Shown here: piece after piece, positions 49,401-61,326 of the stretch | Layout of the letters: every line of letters begins with the position of its first letter | How positions within the stretch are numbered: position 1 is the first letter of the stretch | Assembly (NCBI GenBank): GCA_016748015.1 | Contig: JAAOMT010000088.1 | Coordinates: forward strand, 398,542 to 462,541 | DNA: 64,000 nt | Source of the DNA: Geosiphon pyriformis | Lineage: Eukaryota; Glomeromycota; Glomeromycetes; Archaeosporales; Geosiphonaceae | Reading direction: 5' to 3' | Notes under the pieces: model-generated | The model's database searches: none | What the model was told of the DNA's origin: nothing | Seen by the model: the letters and a program-made list of their open reading frames with translations, nothing else | Translations under genes and position numbers: made by a program

Positions 49401-50960
49401 AAACTTTTTCATTAAGCCATATTAATTTAAAATAGTCGGTTTTGTATTAATCAAACTCATTCAAAATATTATAATATATAATAAGAATAATATAATTAAA
49501 AATTAATAAAAATTTTTAATTTTGACAAAAATAATAATTATCAGTTTTTAAAAAAAATAAAAATTTTCAATAATTTCTTAGAAATATTTATTAAAATAAT
49601 AAAATTTGGTTAAAATAAGTTAAAAATTAAATATTTTCAATATGAAATTATATTGAAAAAATTAAACTTGATTATAAAACTTGAATTGACATTTTTTTAA
49701 TAAATATAATTAGATGCTTATATATTACAATTTTATTTTACATAATCAAAAATAAAGATAATTTTAATCATTTTGAACTAAAAATGTTAAATAATGATTA
49801 TTAATAAATAGCAAAAAAATAAAATAATGAAAAGTAATACAATCAATTTAAAAAATTAATTAAACATTGAATATATATTAATTTAATAAAAAAATTTCAA
49901 TTTTCAATTTTAACAAAAAAATTTGAAAAATATAAAAATAATTTAATAAAAGACAATATAGCTATTATAATTTTGTGCTTTAATTAATAATTTTAAAATT
50001 TAATAACAAATATATTTATTTAAAAAAACTACAAAAATAATTTTTACTTTTAAGATATCTCTACAAATAAAAATCAAAAAATGAAAAGATATTAATTGAT
50101 TCAATAAAAAGCTTTTTAATTTGATTGGAAAGTAGGTAATTCTTTGTAAATAAAATATATTTTTTGAAAAATTTTATTTATATATTTATCAAAAATTAAA
50201 TAAATAATTGATAAAATAATGAAAATTACTAAATACAATTAATATATTTAGCATTATAATTGAATAAAAATAAGAGTAATAAGAATAATAATAATATTAA
50301 AAAAATATTATAATAAATAATTGACATAATTAATGTAAAACAAAATAGTTGAAAATAGTAAATGATAAAAGTTACTTGACAATAATACATAATCAAATTT
50401 TTTTCAAGTGTTATTATTTGTCACAATTATTATTCTAATAATTTTCTTTTGTATTTTTATTTTTAATAATTTTTATAATATTTAATTTATTATTTACATT
50501 TATAATAAAAGTATTTTGTAAATTTTATGCTTATTAATTAGCAAAAATCGTAAAATTGCAAAAATTTATTAAAAAAAGTTGAAAACGAAAACAATTATAA
50601 TAGGTAATTACATTATTGTACAATTTATTTGTTTATTTATTTTTCTCAACAAAATTTCAAGTTTTAATTGTTTAAAGTTATTTTGTTTGATATTAAAGTT
50701 TTCATTATAAAAAAAATTTTGAATAAAAAACAGAATAATTATCTATTAAATTTTTTATTACTGACTTAATATTTTTTAATTCAAAATTTTAAAAAAAGAT
50801 ATTAATTTAATTGTCAATTTTTTAACACACCTTAACTCTCATATTTATGATAAATTTTAGTGAGACTTTCAAGCTCAATTATACCTTGATCAATAATAGT
50901 TTATAGCTTTAAGAGATATTGTTTTTATAGTTAAGAAAAGCGAGTAATTATTAAATCAAT
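43400..50960. other. Ultra AT-rich gene desert
   Basis: About 7.5 kb made almost only of A and T, with no readable open frame on either strand, no recognised transposon motif and almost no CpG. Unlike the AT-rich spacers at 2-3 kb, it has few long trinucleotide microsatellites and looks like an irregular, highly mutated sequence. Composition returns to normal at both ends within a few hundred bases. Confidence 0.8.
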
Positions 50961-51039
50961 AATTTGATCGACAATCAATGAATAAGAAGTTTAGACCATA
51001 CGTATGCTTGCTTGCTATGTTCACCAATAGCAAACCCTC

Positions 51040-51660
51040 ATTTTAAGTTAGAAATTTCAATTTAACAACCTGTTCAAAATAATATATTGTTTGAATTATC
51101 GAATTATTATTCTTTTCAGCATCAAATTTGAAAAAACGCCAGAAACATTGCAGCAAAGGTGTGAATAAAAAACCGTCTATTAAATTTTTTTTCTTGTGTA
51201 AAGCTCCCAAAAAAATTACATCGAGAAAAAATATATACTGTCTCAAAAAGCTTAAACGAAAAATTAATGGAGGGAATTTGATGAAAAAAATCTTCGATAG
51301 GCTTCAAGTTTGTTTTTATAATCATGATAACGTTTCCACATCAAATTAAACGACTTTTTTTCAATCTCAAATATTGTTTTCAAAGAAAATATTTAAAACA
51401 ATTTTCATATCCCAAATTTTCCTATACCTTTCTTGGGAGTCCTTGCAGTTTTCTTTGAACCTTGCTATCGATCCGAAAGTTTTACTACTCATGTAGTTAA
51501 ATGCGTGTAAAGGATGAAAGTATGTGACACTAAAAAAACCAGCGAGTAAGAAAATCGAGAAAACATTGTTGGACTTCCTTTTCACAGGTTCAAACACGAT
51601 TGTTTTACTTACAACAATCACCTCCGTAAATAGTATCATATATATTAAAACCGATCTCTT
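51040..51660 (-). other. Coding-like island, unassigned
   Basis: GC rises sharply after the desert. Minus-strand frames at 51367-51639 (VVSKTIVFEPVKRKSNNVF, then a hydrophobic stretch and YMSSKTFGSIARFKENC) and 51043-51325 look partly protein-like, and a GTAAGT donor lies near the first ATG. I cannot build a convincing gene and see no domain. It may be a small unknown gene or a relic. Confidence 0.25.
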
Positions 51661-51936
51661 ACATAATCATTTTGTCTAAAAGGCAGCACAACATTTCATA
51701 CTACTATGAAAAACTGCGCTTTTTTAAAAGGATGGCAAATCTCTTTTTGGACTAGATACAAAGTTATACTAATACTCTTGTGGTTAAATGATTGCATATT
51801 TTGTCAAATAGATAGTCTATCAGCTTCTATTATCATCAAATCTTTTTTTTGAAGCTGACCTATAATATAGGGATTGACCTGTTTTTACTGTGAAAACTAC
51901 AAAAAAAACCTCCCCTTGGACTTTTTTGCTTATGAC

Positions 51937-54900
51937 ATGTATAGGTCGTTTATTTCTCAGCTTATATTATTTTTTGTTACCTCGCTGCTTTACTGGTCGG
52001 TCAGAGCTTATGAACCAAAGCGACGATCGTAAGTGAAAAGTACTCGCATTTATTTCAAAGTGACCAATCTCAATTTTTATTCTATTCTTAGGTATCACGC
52101 GTCGGTATTCGATGGAAAAAAGTGAGTATTTCGGCCAAAATATACATGAGTGAGTTTGATATTTCATATGTACTTAGCGAGCAATCAATAATTGTTTCCT
52201 TTAGACTTTACATTTTTGGTGGCAGGCTCCTCCAGCCTTCAATTAATAATGTAACGGCAGATAACAATGAGCTTTGGGCATTAAGAATCGACGGTTCATT
52301 CGATCCTATTTTAGCCCCTTGGGAACAAATCCCTAGCGTTGATGCACCTTATGTTGCCTACCAAACTGCTAATATCGGAGGTTCAAACTACGACCAAATA
52401 GTTGTTTATGGTGGTGAAGCACCTGATCCTCTTGTTGCAAATTCTTTGTTTTACTTTGACACCAAAGACACCAAATGGTCGAATCCTTCTTTCAAGTCTA
52501 CAACTCCATCACGAAGACAAAGTCATTCTGCTGTAACAATTTCCACCGATCATAAAATTTATATTTTCGGTGGAAGGATATTTCCCAGTGCCAACTCTCC
52601 TCCTTATGATGACTTTTTTAGTTTAGACACCATCTCCAATTCTTGGACTAAGCTTACGACTGGACCTACTGGAAGATATGACCATAGCGCAACGATATTA
52701 AGCGATGGAAAAATGTATGTCATTGGTGGTTTTGATGGTAATTCCATGATCGATATGAAAGAAATTAATATTTATGATATTAATAAAGCTACTTGGTCTA
52801 AACAGGTATTTATACATATTTTTTCAAATTCGTGTCAAAAACAAAGTTTTAATGCCCCGTGGAATTTAATCTAGATAGCGCAAGGAGACACTATTTTACC
52901 GCGCAGGCTTCATCGGGCTGTTGGTAAATATGTTAAATGTTCACGAGGGGAATTTTTGTCGATTTAATTTTTATTTCTTATCGATTTCATTTTAATGTAG
53001 CTAGTCAAAAAATAATAATCATATTTGGAGGCACAGATAAAAACTTTTCGGTTTATTATAACGAAGTAGTTGTCTTGGACACTAGCACCAACCCTTGTAC
53101 CTGGAAAAATCAGACGACCACTGGACCTTCCCCTTCTGGAAGATATGGCCATTCGATGACAATGGTTGGAGCTAATATTATAATCGCTTTCGGTAAATCA
53201 TTATTGAAATTTTTTGTCTAAATTAAATCTGTAAATATATTGATCTCATTCTCTTCATTTGATTTCTTTTTAAGGTAATTCGGTATGTGAATAGCAAAGG
53301 TTCAGAGTTAAATTTGGTAGAATTTTCTTTATTGTTGAAAACTTATATGGTTCTTAACATAAACCTTTACTCGAATTATTAGTCAAATGGGGATAAAGAC
53401 TCCAATCTCTTGATCTTGAATTCTGATGACTTTACATGGAGAACTCAATACACTCCAAATAAGCTTGAATTGACTCCGGATCTGAGTAGTAAGACCTCCG
53501 AACCTAGAGGAGAGCCTCCTTCCCCTACAGAAACTAATGTATATAACGACAGCAACAAAACTTCAACATCTCTCATAATTGGAGTAACTTTTGGTGGTAT
53601 TTTAATTCTTGCTACAGTGATAACAATTATTTTTATCGCTTTCAAAAAACATAAAAAAAGAAGAGACATTATCACTTCCCCATATGATAATCAAATCGCA
53701 TCTACCCCTCCTTTTACCATTCCCTATTCAAACAATATCGCTGTCGAATCTAATAACATTCCAACTACTTCGATGACTCATGCTAATCTATTTCCTCATG
53801 ACCCACCACCATTACCCGCACAATTTACATCACCAATTGGACGACCAAATCAAAATATAAGTTCTTCCCAAAACAGTTCTCAAACAGAAATTTTAGACAA
53901 TGCTGGAATTCAGCGTGAATTACACAATTCCAGACCCCAATATCAAAATTACACTTCGTTTACACCACAAGAAGGATTAGTTCAACGAGATTCTTTTATG
54001 ACTGAAACACCATCATCCATATATCCATACGATTCACGATTCTCACAAATATCTCAAACAAATATACCATCGATGGAGACAGATCCAGTTGTTGGATCAT
54101 TTATCACTCATCAACATCAATCACCAACTCTACCATCACACAGAACTCATTCGTTATTACTAGCCGATCAATTCACGCAGGCATTACCATCTTCAGGAGC
54201 ACCAGGACTACAAACACCTGATAGATCATCATCTTCCCATAGTTTTGGTGGTTCACGCTCAACAACTCCCGGCCCTAACATACAGGACTTTATTCAATCC
54301 CAACCTACTACTTTCTCTCATTCGCCCTCAACTAATACACCTATGGGCCCATCCCATACATATCTCCTACAACAACCATTCACATCTCCTTCTAGTCAAC
54401 AGGAAAATTGGCAGAGTAACCCAACTGGAATAATAAATCCTAATTTTCATCCTGGGTTGCGTTCAACTTCAATGGGATCAGATAGTTCACAAGGCTCTAG
54501 AACTAGTGTACCAATTATAGGATATCCTGGGGTTCATAATGTTCCTTCAATGCTTCCATCAATTCCATATGGGTATATTGATCCTAATAATAAGGGAAAA
54601 TATAATTTAATAAATAGTGGTGGCGATATCAATGGATATCAACACAATTCAAATATTTTTGGTCAGGAAGCAACTGGTCATAGAGAAGCTGGGTCAACAA
54701 TTGTTACCTATAATCATCCTTCTGAATTGGAAGCGCAAATGGATCCAGAGACTGCAATGAGGTAAATTTCGTTTTCCTATGGCTTATCTTGAACTAATCA
54801 AATGTCTTTGATTAAACGCTAAATATTCAAAAAATTTTAGGGATAGACAAATTCATATAACTACGTCACCACGTGGACCTCTGCGACTTACAAATCCTGA

Positions 54901-54937
54901 CGAATTTGTCGACGAAGAAAATGACACAACACCTTGA
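51937..54937 (+). CDS. Kelch-repeat type I membrane protein (kelch-TM 1)
   Basis: Eight exons: 51937-52028, 52092-52121, 52205-52805, 52875-52923, 53001-53192, 53275-53282, 53383-54761, 54841-54937. All phases agree and give 815 residues. Exon 6 is an 8-nt micro-exon. The N-terminus is a signal peptide (MYRSFISQLILFFVTSLLYW); residues about 30-330 carry kelch blades with GG doublets (YHASVFDGKKLYIFGG, KIYIFGGRIF, KMYVIGGFDG, IIIIFGGTD) and the usual R-H--- spacing, forming a beta-propeller outside the cell. A single membrane helix lies at about 387-410 (SLIIGVTFGGILILATVI), followed by a basic stop-transfer and a 400-residue Pro/Ser/Gln/Asn-rich, probably disordered, cytosolic tail. Kelch propellers bind proteins or glycans; the layout suggests a surface receptor or adhesion protein, ligand unknown. 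Confidence 0.9.
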
Positions 54938-55396
54938 GCAACTTTTTCGTTAATGCCTGATATTTGCGATTATCACTCACAAATCACGAAATTAGAAACA
55001 AAAATTTCGAGGATACGAAAAGGAATTTTATAATTTGTCTTTGTATGATAGTGACATAATTTCCCGGAGCGGTTATTATTTGTATATGTACTTTAATGAA
55101 TAACTTTTTTGTACTATTATAATAGAGGAATTCTTTATTTATCAAACATCAAAAAATCATTCAATAAACTAGTATCAAGGTTGCTGGATATAGTTTATTT
55201 TTAAAGAGTTCTGATTGGCGCGAATTCCAGTTTGAACTCGGAATTTCCTTTGAAATTTAAACTTCCCAGGACATGTTTCACGATAGAAGGATCCTTTTTT
55301 GCAAGATGAATGATGCAAATTTTGATAAAACAGTCTTTGGGATGAAACGCAACTTTTTCTAGATATTCAAGAATTAAATTCATTCATCCTAGAAAC
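54938..55396. other. Convergent 3' intergenic region
   Basis: Space between the kelch-TM 1 stop (plus) and the dynein light chain stop (minus). It should hold both polyadenylation regions; no gene of its own. Confidence 0.6.
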
Positions 55397-56175
55397 TCAA
55401 TAAAGGTATACTCCAAAAGCAACTGCGACACAAGTTAGAGATTCCTAAATTTTAATTTCCAAAGTTAAATGAGACATGGGTAAGGATTGAATATATTATG
55501 TTGCAAAAAAAGAGGAACTTACATTCGTAAACACTTCCCGGGCGAGATTATCAGTATCAGGATCCCAATAGCAGCTACATTCCATCCTTATGCCCCAAAT
55601 AGAAATTACACGGAAATCTTGAATATTTTGAGTTTTGCATGGTATATCACGCAACAGAAAATAAAAATAAGAAAAATCTTACCTGATTCCTTCGCCTTTA
55701 TTTTCCATAATTGTTACATTTACAATATACTTATACCGACTAAGTTCCATTTCTATTTATATAATAAATATCTTAAATCATGTTTTTTAGAAGCCAAAAT
55801 ATCCAGATCGAATGAAACCATAATACCAATTAATTTCTTTCGAATCTCGTCCGCGATTTCATGTGCCCATCCTGGAGCCTGATCTTTATCATAGGTGGCA
55901 TCCTTTAATCGGTCACTCAGTATTTGTTCAATTATTTCGTGGGCTCTTCGTGAGTTAAACCTAAGTGTATCAGATAAAAAGAATGTATTTTATTTGTATT
56001 TTAATTAGGTTAGTCAATTTTTGTTGATATAATTTTCCAAAGTATTCTTAAAACCTCAAAAATGGACCAACTTTACTCACTTATTTAAAAAACTTGGTCG
56101 AAGCGCAAATAAACCACCCACATCTTCTGAGGTACGCCGGCTATAGTCCAAATCGGTCAGGGATGATATTGACAT
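55397..56175 (-). CDS. Tctex-1 family dynein light chain
   Basis: Five exons (minus): 56175-56081, 55960-55827, 55752-55683, 55586-55523, 55444-55397, all in phase, 136 residues. Key matches to the Tctex-1 fold are RAHEIIEQILSDRL, the invariant-type core SRYKYIVNVTIMENKGEGIR, then CYWDPDTDN and the C-terminal LTCVAVAFGVYLY. The N-terminal FALRPSFLNKF resembles the DYNLT2/TCTEX1D2 branch more than classic DYNLT1, by my recollection of those families. These light chains dimerise and join dynein intermediate chain to cargo, in cytoplasmic dynein or in the dynein-2 of cilia. A role in microtubule-based transport or nuclear movement is inferred. The gene lies head-to-tail with the P450, whose stop is 287 bp upstream of this start. 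Confidence 0.92.
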
Positions 56176-56461
56176 TTTCGCTTACTATGGAAGATGAAAA
56201 TTGCAGCGTGAGAAATTAGATTAATTACTTGGCTGACTTTTTATAGATACTGCATTCAACGATCAATCATTTAGCTTTATCGGTTGCGTAACAAAATAAT
56301 GGTCTGACCAATACCAAAAAACGTTATTTAGAAAAATATTTATTCACATCACAAAATTGTGACAAATTCTAGATTTGGACATCCAACCTTTTCTACATTT
56401 GGACATACATTCAGAAGCAAAAAGCTTCTTTTTATATAAAGATTGGAAAAGAAGTTAATTG

Positions 56462-58507
56462 CTATTCTCTTTTGTGTACTTTAACAAATAACGGATTCTT
56501 CATTGGAAGGGTAATTGATACGCCATAGGTAACTGGTTCTTCTGACGGAACCAGTTCAAACCGAAAGGATTTCATCATTGCTGTAATTAAAATTAGTGCC
56601 TCGACTGTTGCAAATTGTTGTCCAAGGCTGAATTAAACCAGAAAAATAAAAAATTAATAAAAACCACAAAGTTTTTGTTTATCATGTGAACATATACCAA
56701 CCATGCTCTCGGCCCGGCATTGAATGCAGGGAATTTGAAAGGACTTGGTCGTAGCACATCTTCATGTTCCAAAAAGCGTTCTGGCTTAAATTCAGTAGCG
56801 TCTGGACCCCAAATATTTTTATCTCTTCCCATTGCATATGAACTCCATGCTACTGTATCCCCGGCATAAATAGGAATACCTCCCGGCAACAAATCATCTT
56901 TTAGACATTCCTTAAATCAAAAAAAGTTTTTCAGAGTTCTTTAAAATTGATTCATTTAAGTTTTAAGTTCATGAACAAATTTACCTTGCCATTCCTAGGT
57001 ACAGCCGAATGAAGCCGTAATGTTTCTAACCATGTGGCATTAGTATATTTGAACGTGTTAATAGTGTCATAGGTAGCTAGGGAATCTTTTGAACTCAGCA
57101 TATTGTCGATTTCTTTGGAAAGTGAAACTTCGATATTTGGATGAATTAAGATATTGTATAACATCCAAGATAATGACTGTGTAATAAAACCATTCAAAAA
57201 TTTTCAATGAATATCATTATTAACCAGAATAGAAGGATTTAAATTAAATGATATTTCATACTTGAGCTGTCGTATCTCGCCCTATAAAGGAAAAAATAGG
57301 AAATGAAAACTTTTAAAGTGAAGGCAAAGCACTGTTTTTTAGTTTTAATACACTAACCTGCAATCATCAAATTCAAAAGGATATCTCGTAACTCTTTATC
57401 AGTTAGCGCTTGCCCATTTTCAAACTCAGAATGCATATATAAGCTCAACAAATCTGTTGATTTTGTCGCAGCATCAGAATTGATACGTCGCTTCTTGATA
57501 AGCTGATATGAGAAATCGTCAAGCATATCTCGAGCTTCACGGAATTTTCGACCTTGCTTTGTCAACTTTTCAGTCAAAGGCCAAAAATTATTAGCCACAC
57601 GGGACTCGAGAGCCGTTTGAGCATAATCAAAAGCGGCTGCAAACATATTTGGTTTTTCGGATTCACTCAAGGTTTCCAGCTCTTCGCTAAAGCAAATTCT
57701 TTTTTTTTTTTCCAAAAATCAAGTTAATAAATTAGGGATTTACTTCAATGGTCAAATTTTAGTCTCATTAATATTCATACTTGACAAATGTATCCATAGT
57801 GAACCGGTAGAAAAATGATTGTATGTCGATGCTTTCTCCACAAGCAGCAACCTTCGATAAAATTTTCAACGCATTCCGAGTCTCTTGTTCAAACACAACG
57901 CAGATAATGTCACGGAAATTTCTGGCTTGAAACAAGTGGCTTGTTATTTTTCGTTGGAATTTCCAATAGGGGCTTGAAATTTTTCAAATGACAGTAGGAG
58001 TTTTAACAAACAATGAATCACGTTAAACTAGTGGAAAAATAAGCAAAGACAATAAAAATACCCATTAACATTAAATATTCCATCCCCAAAGACGTCTTTG
58101 AAATTCTTGATATTTATTGATGCTTTAGGGTAATTAAGTTGATTTGTTTTCAAGATGTGTTCAAGGCCTTCCGGAGTATTTAAAAATATTACTCGACGAC
58201 CTGGGACTGTCACAGTGCTATTTGATACGAAAGAAAGAAATGAATGATTATAAAATTCTAATAATGACATCAACTGTAATGACATTTACAAATTGGGACC
58301 ATATTTCTCATTCAATTCATATATGGTATCATTGGCCCGTTCCCTATTACTAATTAAAAGTAAATTTCCAATAATGGGGTAACCTTTAGGCCCTTTCAGA
58401 TCTGGTCTTAGAGTAGTGCCAACACCTCTGTCGGGATATTTGACAACCAAATAAATGGTAAACAACAAGAGAAAAGTTAAAAAATAGAGGGCAATTTCAG
58501 TAAACAT
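56462..58507 (-). CDS. Microsomal cytochrome P450
   Basis: Eight exons (minus): 58507-58290, 58217-58062, 57972-57781, 57698-57358, 57281-57262 (a 20-nt micro-exon), 57176-56985, 56910-56702, 56627-56462. Phases agree throughout and give 497 residues. The N-terminus is a membrane anchor (residues about 4-23) with a hinge GPKGYPIIGNLL. P450 landmarks are the I-helix oxygen-activation motif AGRDTTAQ (about residue 302, partly in the micro-exon), the K-helix ETLRLH, the PERF motif, and the heme loop FNAGPRACLGQQFA, whose Cys (about 443) is completed across the last intron. YAMGRDKNIWGPDATEF resembles the CYP52/CYP86-type clan of fatty-acid omega-hydroxylases; that substrate is only a guess. Expected in the ER, with a P450 reductase partner. 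No defects. Confidence 0.93.
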
Positions 58508-61326
58508 GGTTCTATAAAGTTTTCAAGTAAGAAGATGCTTTCAAAAAGTTGGTCTTGTGAAATGTTCGTTTTTTATTGAAATTATGCTCAAGATGAAAGC
58601 ATTTTGATTCAGCCTTCCTCTTTATATTCTAGGGAATACCTTTACCTTAAATAGGTAACTAACTCTATGCATAAATTTTCATTTGTATAAAGAGATTGCA
58701 AATCGTTATTTAGCCTGACAAACCATGAATGGAAGAGATGAAAAATTCTGATTACGAAGGCTGTTTGCTGTATAGTGTTATCATTTTAGGATACTTTCAA
58801 ATACTATCAATTGATTACTGAAAGGAGCAAAGATTCGAATTTCATGCTATTATTCTGAGGGAACGAAAGAATTTAGTTCTTCAAAAAATCGCTATTGATG
58901 AAAAGCACTCAATTTGTAGAAGAGTTCAGCACAATAGGTTTGAGACTTTATGTTTAATGCACAATTTATCCAAAAAAAATTAGACTGCGGAAAAATATTA
59001 GCAAAAGGAATATTAAAAATTTGATGAGGGTTGAAAGAGTATATGAGTCAAAAAAATATTTAAATGAAATTTTTTTCAAAAAAATTATTTATTCGAAATA
59101 AAAAACGCTTCATTGGCATGGGAAATTAATACCCAAAACTGAAGCTTGCCTTTTGTTATCATTTTTAAAAATTTAGGTGAAACTATTTAAAATTCCTAAG
59201 ACCAAACCTTTTTCCATATCTCATTCGACTTCTGGGTGTCCAAACAAAATCTCTGAATTTCAGAAGTTCAAGTTTCCAATTAGTGACAAACTTGAAAATT
59301 TTCAGATTTCATCTAATAGATGTTGAAATTTTACTTTTCCTGAATTTCTGATTTTTATTTAAATCCGGATGCAAGGTTTCTTTTGAATCTTTCATTGAGA
59401 TTTTCATATTATTTTGAAGGCCTCAAAAGGTAAATTGAGGTGTGCTTGTATTATATTTTTTAACAATTGACTCTTTGACAAATGTATTTAATGTTAAACA
59501 TTGAATGTAAGAAAACAATAATTAAATAACTAGGATAAATCAGTAAATGACTTTGACTAATCTTATCAATAAATATTCACAGTTTATTAAGCCAATTATT
59601 TGTTGGTTAAAACATAGAACTATTTCTTTATATTTATTTCATTAAAGACCCATTTATCATTTTAAAAACATTATTTTTAAGATTAATTATCTTTAATTTA
59701 GCTTATTTTCTAAATCATATTATAATCTATAAACAATCCACTTTTTCAAACTCCTGCTCTCAATATTATTTTATGATAGATCTCAATTGATGATATTCTT
59801 TGAGAGAGTGAATTTATTTAAAACTAAACAACATCTATTTTCCCCAAAGCTCAAAAAATATCTGCTACTTTTTGGCATTTCAATTTTATTTTAACAAACT
59901 TGACTAGCTCGTATTATATATCTTATCCAAACTTTCATACCGGTTCTCTTGAAGACGCATAAGGTAATAGGGTTCCGTTTCATTTGAAATAATAATTCTT
60001 TGCATTTTGATCCAGCCAAAATTTATTCACAAGTAAGAAAATTTTTCTCACAAAAAAATCTCCATAAAAAAGCAATAAAACTCACGTTTTTTGATCAATA
60101 TGGATAAAACGTAGCCACAAAATTAAACACGCATAATTTCTTCAAATTGGGACGAGTATCAACGTAAAAGATTAACGTATTCATACTCGAAAGATATTTC
60201 TTTAATTATTGAATGGTGAGCTATGAAATAATTGTACTAATTTATTTTTTAAATTTGAATAAATGGAAACTGTTATTTTTCTCAAAGAAAGCTTATGCAG
60301 TTTTGACATTTGGAGAGCCTAGAATCCGAAATCGTATATATCAAGAGTGTCGATCCACAACAGATGAATGTGTACCTCCCATGCGATTGTAATCTCGATA
60401 AATTTATAATTTCATCGAAAACATTTATGTTGAAAAAACCTATATTTACTATCTTTGGGTAAAAATGTTTTTTGTATTTTGGATTTTAGCCGTGAAATTC
60501 CGATCAAATCACAAAATGATTTCGAGAGCTAAACTCCTCACATGTGCCCTTATTTTGGCCTGTGAGGTAAAATTTCTATAATTCAAAATTAGAAGCTAAT
60601 TATATGTACTTTAGGCTTTTTCTTGGGAAATGCTTAAATGTACCAAAGTGTTTATAAAAGGTTATTCTTGAAAAACCCAATTGTATTCGATCCATGAAAA
60701 TTTAGTATTGTTATTTTGCATGATGAAAAATATTTTTGGTCTGCTTTTAAACTTATTTTCAAGATTTTAAGAGTCTGTTTCTGTCACTGATGATAATAAT
60801 ATAAAGCAGGCTTATTAAAAGCTTGGTTTCTTTCGAGAAAAGTCTTTTTCTAATACATAGAAAATAGTTGTTTTTTTAATATTTTGAAAATGAAATTTTA
60901 TTAAAACCAATTAAAGAGATAAAATTTGGTATTATACATGCAATAGGAAAGATAAAAGTAAATTCAGGATCATACTGTTTCATTTTATTCACTGAATTTT
61001 TACTTTGCCCCAAAAGTCATTTGCAATAATTTTTATTACGATTTTATTTATTCCATAAGCAAAGAAATGCTACATCTATTTTTAAAAAAGTCGAAACCAG
61101 CAAGAGCCATCCCTTTTCAGAAAATTTAGATTCTAAAAATCTTTTACCATACTTTACACAAAAGCAAATACACGTATTCGGATTATCGACGAAAGCTAAT
61201 CTATGAAAAAAACATGAAGCGGGCTGAATAAACAGTTTGATGATTAAAGACAATATTATCATCAGTAAGGGTATATAATGCGTTAGCTTCAGGTTTTCTA
61301 ATCATTAAAAAGATAACTATTCAAAA
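58508..61326. other. Intergenic stretch
   Basis: 5' flank of the P450 on one side and of kelch-TM 2 on the other. Apart from a short lipase-like relic at 60.3 kb, I see no gene. Confidence 0.5.
60296..60393 (+). pseudogene. Class 3 lipase exon relic
   Basis: After an acceptor-like ATGCAG the plus strand reads VLTFGEPRIRN, then CRSTTDECVPP, and stops. TFG-PR followed by R-T-TDD-VP is the block around the catalytic Asp in class 3 lipases, as in the intact gene at 33.3 kb. Spacing between the two halves is about ten residues short. No other exons could be found, so this is probably a leftover exon. Confidence 0.3.

Noticed and set aside
56700-56712. P450 heme Cys seemingly replaced by Trp (FNAGPRAW)
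   Set aside because: The codon is split by an intron; splicing TG to C gives FNAGPRACLG, the normal heme ligand.
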